A DNA stretch of 13,681 bases from HB2-32-21 sp040235495 (GTDB lineage: Bacteria > Pseudomonadota > Gammaproteobacteria > Pseudomonadales > Porticoccaceae), in contig JBECKV010000024.1 of the NCBI GenBank assembly GCA_040235495.1, positions 1-13,681 on the forward strand. The letters run 5' to 3'. Shown one piece after another: positions 6,613-12,564 of this stretch (positions within the stretch are counted from its first letter, which is position 1; the number at the start of each line of letters is the position of its first letter). The notes beneath the pieces were generated by a model that was given only the letters and a program-made list of their open reading frames with translations, searched no databases and had not been told where the DNA came from. The translations under genes and the position numbers were made by a program.

Positions 6613-7494
6613 ATGAAAATTGGCGTGCAGACGCTTTTTGGCGGGCCCGTCGCGTCCCGCCCGGAATTTTTGATCGCTACTGCCAGGGGCCTCGAAGAGC
6701 GGGGCTTCAGTCATCTGTGGGCGGCCGAGCACGTGGTCAATTTCCAGAACTATAGGTCAGCGTATCCCTACAGTGATGACGGGGTGCCGCCTTTCGGCGC
6801 CGAAACCGGCATTATTGAGCCCTTCACGGCCCTGACCTTTGCCGCCGCTCACACCAAAACCCTTAAACTGGGTACCGGCATAGCGATTTTGCCCCAGCGT
6901 AATCCCGTGTATTTCGCCAAGCAGGCCGCCGACGTGGATGTACTTTCAAACGGGCGCCTGGTGGTTGGGGTCGGTACCGGTTGGTCGGCGGAAGAATTTG
7001 GAGCGCTGAATGTCCCGTTCGAACGTCGAGGCAGTCGTACCCGGGATTACCTTCGGGTGGTGCGCAGCCTCTGGTGCGATGAGGTGTCCAGTTTTGACGG
7101 CGAATTTTACCAGTTACCGGCTTGCGTGCAGTCACCCAAGCCGGTGCAAAGGCCCCATCCCCCCCTGTTTTTTGGCGGTGAAAGCAATCCGGCCCTGCGC
7201 CGGGTCGCGGAATTTGGTCAGGGCTGGATGGGTTATCGCCTGACGCCCGAGACGCTGCCCGAGCGGCTGCGGAAACTCGAGACCCTGCTGAATGACCATG
7301 GCCGCCGCCTCGACGACCTGGAAATCGCTATCTCACCCTATGACACGACTTGCGACCTGGACACCGTCAAGCGTTTTGCCGACCTCGGGGTGGCGCAAAT
7401 CATCGTCGTGGGTTTTGCAGATAGTCTCGATGACATGCATCGTTTACTGGATGGCTTCGCGGAAAGCCTGGTGGTGCCGGCGGCAAACCTGTAG
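6613..7494 (+). CDS. LLM-class (luciferase-like) flavin/F420 oxidoreductase, TIGR03619-like
   Basis: A 293-residue TIM-barrel protein of the bacterial luciferase-like superfamily. These enzymes use FMN or coenzyme F420 to oxidise or reduce varied small molecules in the cytoplasm; the substrate here is unknown. Marks are the first strand MKIGVQTLFGG (1-11), GFSHLWAAEH (31-40), TLKLGTGIAILPQRNP (83-98), LVVGVGTGWSAEEF (116-129), FERRGSRTRDYL (136-147), and PHPPLFFGGES (181-191), all typical of the subgroup annotated as 'F420-dependent LLM class oxidoreductase'. Whether the host makes F420 cannot be told from this window. The ATG at 6613 follows a GGGGG run at 6601-6605. It is the first gene of a four-gene cassette that is not part of the usual oxidase cluster. 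Family is secure, reaction is not. Confidence 0.9.
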   Translation: MKIGVQTLFGGPVASRPEFLIATARGLEERGFSHLWAAEHVVNFQNYRSAYPYSDDGVPPFGAETGIIEPFTALTFAAAHTKTLKLGTGIAILPQRNPVYFAKQAADVDVLSNGRLVVGVGTGWSAEEFGALNVPFERRGSRTRDYLRVVRSLWCDEVSSFDGEFYQLPACVQSPKPVQRPHPPLFFGGESNPALRRVAEFGQGWMGYRLTPETLPERLRKLETLLNDHGRRLDDLEIAISPYDTTCDLDTVKRFADLGVAQIIVVGFADSLDDMHRLLDGFAESLVVPAANL

Positions 7495-7572
7495 TGTGCG
7501 TCCGCCAAGGTCTGGGCGCACTGTTCCGAGTCCTGTATAAAATTGTCAGCTTATCGTTACGGAGAGAGTAAA

Positions 7573-7878
7573 ATGCCCGCATATGTTGTCGTTGACATTA
7601 AGGTGACCGACCCGGAGCTCTATGCCCGATACCGGGAGCTGGCTCCGCCGATTGTCAAAGCCTTTGGTGGTCAGTACATCGCCCGGGGTGGCAAGACCCA
7701 GGTTTTCGAAGGCAGTTGCTCGCCCAATCGAACGGTAATCCTTAAATTTGACAGCCTTGCCCGGGCCCGCGAATGGGTGGATTCACCCGAATACCGCGAG
7801 GCGCGGAAATTGCGACATAAATCGACCGTGTCGAACATGTATGTGATCGAGGGTGTCGAGGGCGAGTTGCCCGACTGA
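7573..7878 (+). CDS. DUF1330 family protein
   Basis: A 101-residue cytoplasmic protein with no signal peptide. It matches the DUF1330 family, which has a ferredoxin-like dimeric alpha/beta-barrel fold, by MPAYVVVDIKVTDPELYARY (1-20), FGGQYIARGGKTQVFEG (31-47), RTVILKFDSLARAREW (53-68) and SPEYREARKLR (71-81). The family's biochemical role is not established; relatives with this fold include small monooxygenases and other small-molecule enzymes. The ATG at 7573 is chosen because GGAGAG at 7561-7566 lies 6 nt upstream; a TTG at 7543 in the same frame would precede that ribosome binding site and is rejected. It lies 78 nt after the LLM gene and 49 nt before the VOC gene, so one operon is likely. 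A TATAAA at 7536-7541 has no good -35 partner. Confidence 0.9.
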   Translation: MPAYVVVDIKVTDPELYARYRELAPPIVKAFGGQYIARGGKTQVFEGSCSPNRTVILKFDSLARAREWVDSPEYREARKLRHKSTVSNMYVIEGVEGELPD

Positions 7879-7886
7879 GGGCTGAA

Positions 7887-7916
7887 CCAGCCACCAGGTA
7901 GCCAGCCACCAGGTAA
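7887..7916 (+). repeat. 15-bp tandem duplication between the DUF1330 and VOC genes
   Basis: CCAGCCACCAGGTA occurs at 7887-7900 and again, identical, at 7902-7915, giving a 15-bp period (the next bases are G and A). The second copy runs directly into the AAAGG ribosome binding site (7915-7919) of the VOC gene. This looks like a recent short duplication. Confidence 0.85.
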
Positions 7917-7927
7917 AGGTAAAAACG

Positions 7928-8332
7928 ATGATTAAAGGGTTTGATCACGTCGCCATCCCCATGGCGGACGTGGAAGCCATGCTGGATTTTTATCGCGGTC
8001 TGGGTTTTGGCATCAGTGATGATTACGGTGGCCGGGTTTACTCCGTACAGTGCGGCGATAACAAAATCAATCTGCACTCCCCCGTCCTCTGGCAAACGGA
8101 GAAGTTCACCTTGCGCGGCCCAAGCGCCAGACCGGGGTGTGGTGATTTCTGTTTTGTTTGGACCGGCGCCGAGGCTGATTTGCACAGGACACTGGCAAAA
8201 GTCGGCGCGGAAATCGAAGTCGGGCCGGTGGAGCGTGTTGGTGGGCGCAATGGCGGCAGGGACAGCGGCGTCAGTGTCTATACCCGTGACCCGGACCGAA
8301 ACCTGCTTGAATTTATTATCTACCCGGACTGA
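7928..8332 (+). CDS. VOC superfamily (glyoxalase-fold) protein
   Basis: A 134-residue cytoplasmic protein of the vicinal oxygen chelate superfamily, which includes glyoxalase I, extradiol dioxygenases and fosfomycin-resistance enzymes. Two beta-alpha-beta-beta-beta modules are visible: GFDHVAIPMADVEAMLDFYR (4-23), then NKINLHSP (45-52), then GDFCFVWTGAEADLHRTL (72-89), and the closing VYTRDPDRNLLEFIIYPD (117-134). His7, His50 and Glu128 stand where VOC enzymes usually hold a metal, so a metal-dependent enzyme is plausible. The overall pattern resembles the small 'VOC family virulence protein' group, but the substrate cannot be told. AAAGG at 7915-7919 sits 8 nt before the ATG. It follows the DUF1330 gene and is followed after 23 nt by the DUF1643 gene. 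Confidence 0.9.
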   Translation: MIKGFDHVAIPMADVEAMLDFYRGLGFGISDDYGGRVYSVQCGDNKINLHSPVLWQTEKFTLRGPSARPGCGDFCFVWTGAEADLHRTLAKVGAEIEVGPVERVGGRNGGRDSGVSVYTRDPDRNLLEFIIYPD

Positions 8333-8355
8333 GTTCCGTTCCGGATCCCCCGCTT

Positions 8356-8886
8356 GTGTTTGACCTTTATCTCGCTAACCGCAATGACAGCTGTCGTTTC
8401 CTGCTGGGGAAATCCGGCGCGAGACCGCTGTTCGTGGTCGGTCTGAATCCCAGCACGGCGAATCGTGAGAAGTCCGATGTCACCGCTACCAGGGTAGCGC
8501 GCATCGCCGAGCGATGTGGCTACGATGGATTTGTGCTGATCAACCTCTACCCCAAACGCTGCACCGACCCGCGGCAATTGCCGCAACGCGCTGATTACCG
8601 ATTACTCAAGCGCAACCTTGAGGCTACGCTGGCACTGGCAGCGCAACAGAAACGGCCTCATTTCTGGGCTGCCTGGGGCGGCGATATCAGTATGCGGCCC
8701 TGGTTGCTCGAAGCCTGTCGGCGTCTGGTGTTAGAGGTAGAGCAATTGAAAGGCCGCTGGTTCTGTTTGGGCCCGAATGGCCAGCGTCTACTAACCGCCC
8801 AGGGCCACCCGCGACATCCTTCCCGCGCGAGTTACGCCTGGCAACCGCAGGCCTTTGATGCGCGATCGTACCTGGCGGCTCTGTAG
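8356..8886 (+). CDS. DUF1643 family protein
   Basis: A 176-residue protein matching DUF1643, a family of unknown function seen in both bacteria and phages. Its marks are LFVVGLNPSTANREKSD (25-41), ERCGYDGFVLINLYPKRCTD (52-71), HFWAAWG (102-108) and the C-terminal GHPRHPSR (150-157). No membrane segment or signal peptide is seen. The start is a GTG at 8356; there is no in-frame ATG upstream of the conserved domain, and the ribosome binding site is poor (GGA at 8343-8345). The start could therefore be slightly wrong, or translation may depend on the VOC gene 23 nt upstream. It is the last gene of the accessory cassette and converges on ridA. No terminator with a T-run was seen after it. Confidence 0.85.
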   Translation: MFDLYLANRNDSCRFLLGKSGARPLFVVGLNPSTANREKSDVTATRVARIAERCGYDGFVLINLYPKRCTDPRQLPQRADYRLLKRNLEATLALAAQQKRPHFWAAWGGDISMRPWLLEACRRLVLEVEQLKGRWFCLGPNGQRLLTAQGHPRHPSRASYAWQPQAFDARSYLAAL

Positions 8887-8892
8887 CATTTA

Positions 8893-8928
8893 GTGTGAAC
8901 AGGGCCTGGTCGTGTGAACAAGGCCTGG
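8893..8928 (+). repeat. 19-bp-period tandem duplication between the DUF1643 gene and ridA
   Basis: GTGTGAACAGGGCCTGG (8893-8909) and GTGTGAACAAGGCCTGG (8912-8928) match at 16 of 17 bases, with a 2-bp spacer. The pair fills most of the 49-nt gap between two convergent genes. No U-tract is present, so it does not look like a normal terminator. Confidence 0.85.
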
Positions 8929-8935
8929 CGGAGCG

Positions 8936-9319
8936 CTAGACCACCATAATGCCGTCCATTTCAACCAGAGCATCCTTTGGCAGTGCTTTGACGCCGATGG
9001 CGGCGCGCGCCGGGTAAGGCGTGTCAAAGTATTGGGCCATGATTTCATTGACCCTCGCGAAGTGGCTCAGATCGGTAAGAAAAATATTCAGCTTTACCAG
9101 ATTATTGAGGCCGCCACCGGCAGCCTCGCAAACCGCTTTGAGATTGCAAAACACCTGATTGATCTGCGCACTGATATCGTCGCTGATCAAGGCCATGGTG
9201 TCCGGCACCAGGGCGATCTGACCGGACAAATACACGGTGTTGTGAACCTTGATGGCCTGCGAGTAGGTGCCGATGGCCGCCGGTGCCAGATTGGTCGATA
9301 TAACGGCTTTATTGGGCAT
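8936..9319 (-). CDS. ridA: RidA family enamine/imine deaminase
   Basis: Rid proteins (YjgF/YER057c/UK114) hydrolyse reactive 2-aminoacrylate and other enamines or imines released by PLP enzymes, protecting the cell. The 127-residue length is normal. APAAIGTYSQAIKV (12-25), VYLSGQIALVP (29-39), VKLNIFLTDL (75-84) and PARAAIGVKALPKDALVEMD (103-122) are typical. Arg105 and Glu120 match the residues that bind and act on the substrate in E. coli RidA, so the protein is probably active. The ATG (complement of 9317-9319) follows AGGAG (complement of 9325-9329) at 5 nt. It overlaps the 3' end of spoT by 11 nt, so the two are probably translated from one mRNA. ridA next to spoT is also, as I recall, the Pseudomonas order. 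Confidence 0.95.
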   Translation of the reverse strand: MPNKAVISTNLAPAAIGTYSQAIKVHNTVYLSGQIALVPDTMALISDDISAQINQVFCNLKAVCEAAGGGLNNLVKLNIFLTDLSHFARVNEIMAQYFDTPYPARAAIGVKALPKDALVEMDGIMVV

Positions 9320-11447
9320 GGCGGCTCCTCTCGTTCTTGACGCGATGAATGGACTGGACGGCTTTCAGATTGCGAATCCGCCGCATGATATTGGCCAGGT
9401 GTAACCGATTCCGAGCGCTGATAACCAGATCGACAAGGCTGGTGTGAGCATCGCGTTCATGGACCCTGATTTGATCGATGCTGGCGTCCTGATCGGCGAT
9501 ACGCGCAGCCAGGGTGGCAATAATGCCGCGGTCGGAAATGACCTCCAGCCTCAGTTCCACCGGAAATTCGCCGTGGACTTCCGGTGACCACTGCAGGGGC
9601 ATGCATTTTTCCGCGTTACCGCGGACGTCGGCCAGGTTTTTACATGTGTCTCGGTGCACCACCAGGCCTTTTCCGGGACTCAGGTGGCCGAGGATCGGAT
9701 CGCCGGGAATGGGGTGGCAGCAGCGCGCGTAGCTGGTCACCAGGTCATCGGCGCCATCGACCATGATGGGTGAAGCGGGCGCGGTGCTGGAATGGGCCTG
9801 GCGCTTGGTTTGGGGCAGCAGCACATGCGCAACGGCGTAGGCCATGCGATCGCCTAACCCGATCTGCTGCAACACGGATTCAAAAGACGGCGCACCGGTT
9901 TCCTTGAGCAGGTGCTTGATCTGAGATTTACGGATTTTTTTGTAACTCGAGCCAAAGCTCGTCAGGGCCCGGTCAAGCAGGCGCTTACCCAAATCCACGG
10001 ATTCCTCGTGTTGCTGGGTTTTCAGGAAATGGCGGATCGCGCTGCGAGCCTTGGCCGAGCGCACGAAATTAAGCCAGGAGGGGTTCGGCTGGGCTCCGCG
10101 GGCGGTAATGATTCGCACCCGCTGGCCATTCTCCAGAGCCTGGGAAAGGGGGCTTAGTTTGCCGTTGATCTCGCAGGCGATACAGGTATCACCCACCTGG
10201 GTGTGAACGGCATAGGCAAAGTCCACCGGTGTAGCGCCCACAGGGAGTTCTATGATCTGGCCTTTGGGGGTGAAAACATAAACCTCTTCGGGAAACAGGT
10301 CGGTTTTTACGTGTTCGATAAATTCAAGGGAGTCGCCCGCCTTTTCCTGCATTTCCAATAAGCCCTTGACCCAGCGATTGGTTCGGGTCTGGTTGCCTTC
10401 GGCGTTTTCCAGTCCGGATTTGTAGAGCCAGTGGGAGGCGATGCCATAATTGGCCAGGGCGTCCATTTCATGGGTGCGAATCTGCACCTCGATCGGTACG
10501 CCATTCAGCCCAACCAGAACGGTATGCAGGGATTGATAGCCGTTTGATTTTGGAATAGCGATGTAGTCCTTGAATTCGCCGGATACGGGTTTATAAAGAT
10601 TGTGGATCAGGCCCAGGGCCCGGTAGCAATCGTCGACACTTTCGACGACGATCCGAAAGGCGAAGACGTCGGTAATATCCTTGAATGAGCGCTTTTTGTT
10701 TTTCATCTTCTGGTAGATGCTCCAGAGATGCTTTTCACGGCCCGAGACGGTAGCGTCGATTTGGTATTGCCGTAGCCGGGTTTCCAGCATGTCTTTGATT
10801 TCTGCCACCAGTTCCCTGCGTGGACCGCGAGTCGCTTTCAGCGCCTCGGTGATTCGACGATGGCGTAGCGGATATAGCGCGGCAAAGCCCAGGTCTTCAA
10901 ATTCGATACGAATATCGTTCATGCCCAAGCGCTGGGCGATTGGCGCATAAATCTCCAGGGTTTCGCGAGCGATGCGCCGGCGCTTTTCCGGGCTCAGTAC
11001 CCCAAGCGTGCGCATGTTGTGAAGGCGATCGGCCAGTTTTACGAGCACGACGCGAATATCCCTGGCCATGGCCAGGGTCATTTTCTGGAAGTTTTCCGCC
11101 TGTTGTTCCGCGCGCGAGGAAAATTCGATTTCAGAGAGTTTGCTGACACCGTCGACGAGGATGCCGACGGTACGACCAAAGCGCCAGCTCAACTGGGCCT
11201 TGGTGAAGTCGGTATCCTCGATGACGTCATGGAGCAGAGCCGCGACCACGCTCTCGTGGTCCATGTGCATATTGGCGAGAATCTGTGCCACCGCGAGGGG
11301 GTGGCTGATGTATTCCTCACCGCTCTGGCGGTACTGGCCTTTATGGCTTTTTTCGGCAAAATGGTAGGCGCGCAGGACTTTTCTTACTTGAGCGGGCTCG
11401 AGGTAACTGGAGAGGGTTTCGCTTAGCGTTTCGACCGCGACCTGCAA
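9309..11447 (-). CDS. spoT: Bifunctional (p)ppGpp synthetase/hydrolase SpoT
   Basis: SpoT makes and degrades the alarmone (p)ppGpp. With a TTG start at 11447 the protein has 712 residues, close to E. coli SpoT (702). Domains in order: HD hydrolase with SHPLAV (48-53), LLHDVIEDT (71-79) and KLADRLHNMRT (137-147), all active-site residues present; synthetase with REKHLWSIYQKM (237-248), FKDYIAIPKSNGYQSLHT (292-309) and EVQIRT (320-325); TGS (about 389-450) with VYVFTPKGQI and GATPVDFAYAVHT; a CC/zinc-finger-like segment with YARCCHPIPGDPI (573-585); and a C-terminal ACT domain. The TTG is chosen because GGAGG (complement of 11453-11457) lies 5 nt upstream; an ATG at 11528 inside rpoZ would add 27 Arg-rich residues unlike the family. 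The usual RXKD motif reads EFKD (291-294). The stop overlaps ridA. Confidence 0.96.
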   Translation of the reverse strand: MQVAVETLSETLSSYLEPAQVRKVLRAYHFAEKSHKGQYRQSGEEYISHPLAVAQILANMHMDHESVVAALLHDVIEDTDFTKAQLSWRFGRTVGILVDGVSKLSEIEFSSRAEQQAENFQKMTLAMARDIRVVLVKLADRLHNMRTLGVLSPEKRRRIARETLEIYAPIAQRLGMNDIRIEFEDLGFAALYPLRHRRITEALKATRGPRRELVAEIKDMLETRLRQYQIDATVSGREKHLWSIYQKMKNKKRSFKDITDVFAFRIVVESVDDCYRALGLIHNLYKPVSGEFKDYIAIPKSNGYQSLHTVLVGLNGVPIEVQIRTHEMDALANYGIASHWLYKSGLENAEGNQTRTNRWVKGLLEMQEKAGDSLEFIEHVKTDLFPEEVYVFTPKGQIIELPVGATPVDFAYAVHTQVGDTCIACEINGKLSPLSQALENGQRVRIITARGAQPNPSWLNFVRSAKARSAIRHFLKTQQHEESVDLGKRLLDRALTSFGSSYKKIRKSQIKHLLKETGAPSFESVLQQIGLGDRMAYAVAHVLLPQTKRQAHSSTAPASPIMVDGADDLVTSYARCCHPIPGDPILGHLSPGKGLVVHRDTCKNLADVRGNAEKCMPLQWSPEVHGEFPVELRLEVISDRGIIATLAARIADQDASIDQIRVHERDAHTSLVDLVISARNRLHLANIMRRIRNLKAVQSIHRVKNERSRHAQ

Positions 11448-11452
11448 GGATA

Positions 11453-11457
11453 CCTCC
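11453..11457 (-). promoter_or_regulatory. Ribosome binding site that fixes the TTG start of spoT
   Basis: On the minus strand GGAGG is followed by the 5-nt spacer TATCC and then TTG (complement of 11445-11447). A strong ribosome binding site with a weak start codon, 19 nt after the rpoZ stop, is the best explanation for the spoT start. Confidence 0.75.
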
Positions 11458-11466
11458 AGTGAATCC

Positions 11467-11820
11467 CTATTCGTCCGGGTCCGGTTCCGGTTCCAAATCC
11501 TGAGCGGTGTCCGCGCTGCTCTCGGCATCGTCCATGGTGAATTCCTCGCCTTCGAGATCTGTCGCCCGGCTCTCGTTCAGGGTGAATACGTCAAACGATA
11601 GCATTTCCACGGGTTCTTCCGGCTCTTCCAGGATGCTCGCATCGATCAGACCTTGCTCGATTTCACGCAAGGCGACGACTGTGGGTTTGTCACTTTCCCA
11701 TTCAACGAGCGGTTCCTTGCCGCCGATCGAAAGTTGACGGGCGCGCTTGGCGCCTACAAGTACGAGCTCGAAGCGGTTTTCGACAAAATCCAAACAATCT
11801 TCTACGGTAATTCTGGCCAT
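11467..11820 (-). CDS. rpoZ: DNA-directed RNA polymerase omega subunit with acidic C-terminal extension
   Basis: Omega binds the beta' subunit, helps RNA polymerase assembly, and forms part of a ppGpp-binding site in E. coli. The conserved core is MARITVEDCLDFVENRFELV (1-20), GAKRARQLSIGGKEP (23-37) and KPTVVALREIEQGLID (45-60). The protein is 117 residues, against about 91 in E. coli and 88 in P. aeruginosa (recalled). Residues 65-117 hold 21 Asp/Glu and a single Arg, ending in EPEPDPDE, so the extra length is a disordered acidic tail. The DNA for the last part contains short GGAACC-like microrepeats. I chose ATG 11820 because it begins the conserved core; the frame extends back to a TTG at 11883 without family similarity. 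It lies between gmk and spoT, and may have its own promoter in the 90-nt gap after gmk. Confidence 0.95.
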   Translation of the reverse strand: MARITVEDCLDFVENRFELVLVGAKRARQLSIGGKEPLVEWESDKPTVVALREIEQGLIDASILEEPEEPVEMLSFDVFTLNESRATDLEGEEFTMDDAESSADTAQDLEPEPDPDE

Positions 11821-11910
11821 GTATAGGTGCCTATCGTCTTGTATTTCGCGCGCAATGATTTGTAAAACAGGGGTGCAAGCCAATGCGCAATAAACTGTGA
11901 ACGGCGGATT

Positions 11911-12564
11911 TTACCGGATTGGGGTTTCACTCAACAACTCCTGAAGCAACTGGGCTTGACGCTGTTCCTGTGCGGCCATGAGCAGGCGCCGGCTGCGGAT
12001 AATGGCTTCCAACTCGCCCAGGGCGGTTTCAAATTCCTTATTGACGACTAGATAATCCGCTTCGATATAGTGGGACATATCTTCCCTCGCCATCGCCAGG
12101 CGTTGCTGGATCACTTCCCTATCGTCCCGACCACGGCCCGTGAGGCGCTCGAGCAGGGCCTGCCGCGAGGGGGGGAGTATGAATATACCAACGCTGGTAC
12201 TGATTTTTTTGCGAATCTGCGCCGCGCCCTGCCAGTCTATTTCCAGAATGACATCCGCGCCCGTCGCCAGCGTTTCTGCAACCCAGCGCTCGCTGGTGCC
12301 ATAGTAATTGCCGTAGACGTAAGCATGCTCCAGGAAGGCGCTTTGTTCCAGCATGGCGACAAACTGGGTTGCATCGACGAAATGATAATCGATGCCATTC
12401 CGTTCGCCGTCCCGCTTTTCCCGTGTCGTATGGGAGACCGACACGCTGATATTCGGGTCGCGGGCCACCAGTTGAGTTACCAGACTGGTTTTCCCAGCGC
12501 CCGAGGGAGCGGATATCGTGTATAGCGTACCGGGACAGGTGGGCATGCCGTGAGGTTTCCTCAT
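11911..12564 (-). CDS. gmk: Guanylate kinase
   Basis: Gmk transfers phosphate from ATP to GMP, giving GDP for nucleotide and (p)ppGpp supply. The 217-residue protein shows the P-loop APSGAGKT (19-26) with Lys25, the GMP-binding part VSVSHTTREKRDGERNGIDY (41-60), GNYYGTSERWV (85-95), the VILEIDWQGA strand (105-114), and LPPSRQALLERL (130-141) in the lid region. The ATG at 12564 overlaps the yicC stop as ATGA, which suggests coupled translation. A second ATG at 12546 (Met7) would give 211 residues, nearer to P. aeruginosa Gmk, with GAGG 12 nt upstream, so either start is possible. The operon context links GMP metabolism, RNA polymerase omega and SpoT, the usual gammaproteobacterial order. Confidence 0.96.
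   Translation of the reverse strand: MRKPHGMPTCPGTLYTISAPSGAGKTSLVTQLVARDPNISVSVSHTTREKRDGERNGIDYHFVDATQFVAMLEQSAFLEHAYVYGNYYGTSERWVAETLATGADVILEIDWQGAAQIRKKISTSVGIFILPPSRQALLERLTGRGRDDREVIQQRLAMAREDMSHYIEADYLVVNKEFETALGELEAIIRSRRLLMAAQEQRQAQLLQELLSETPIR

Noticed and set aside
7536..7541. TATAAA as a promoter of the DUF1330 gene
   Set aside because: No acceptable -35 box lies 16-18 bp upstream, and the gene is probably transcribed from the LLM promoter.
7543..7572. DUF1330 gene start at TTG 7543
   Set aside because: The ribosome binding site GGAGAG lies downstream of it, directly before the ATG at 7573.
11019..11426. Plus-strand frame opposite the start of spoT (135 codons)
   Set aside because: It lies inside the conserved HD domain of SpoT, has no ribosome binding site or known family, and is an antisense shadow.
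11448..11528. spoT start at the ATG at 11528
   Set aside because: It would add 27 Arg-rich residues and overlap rpoZ by 62 nt; the TTG behind GGAGG gives the family length.
11823..11834. ATAGGTGCCTAT inverted repeat at the rpoZ ribosome binding site as an RNA switch
   Set aside because: In RNA only about four base pairs could form around a 4-nt loop, too weak to support a regulatory claim.
11821..11883. rpoZ start at TTG 11883
   Set aside because: The conserved omega sequence begins exactly at the ATG at 11820; the upstream residues have no similarity.
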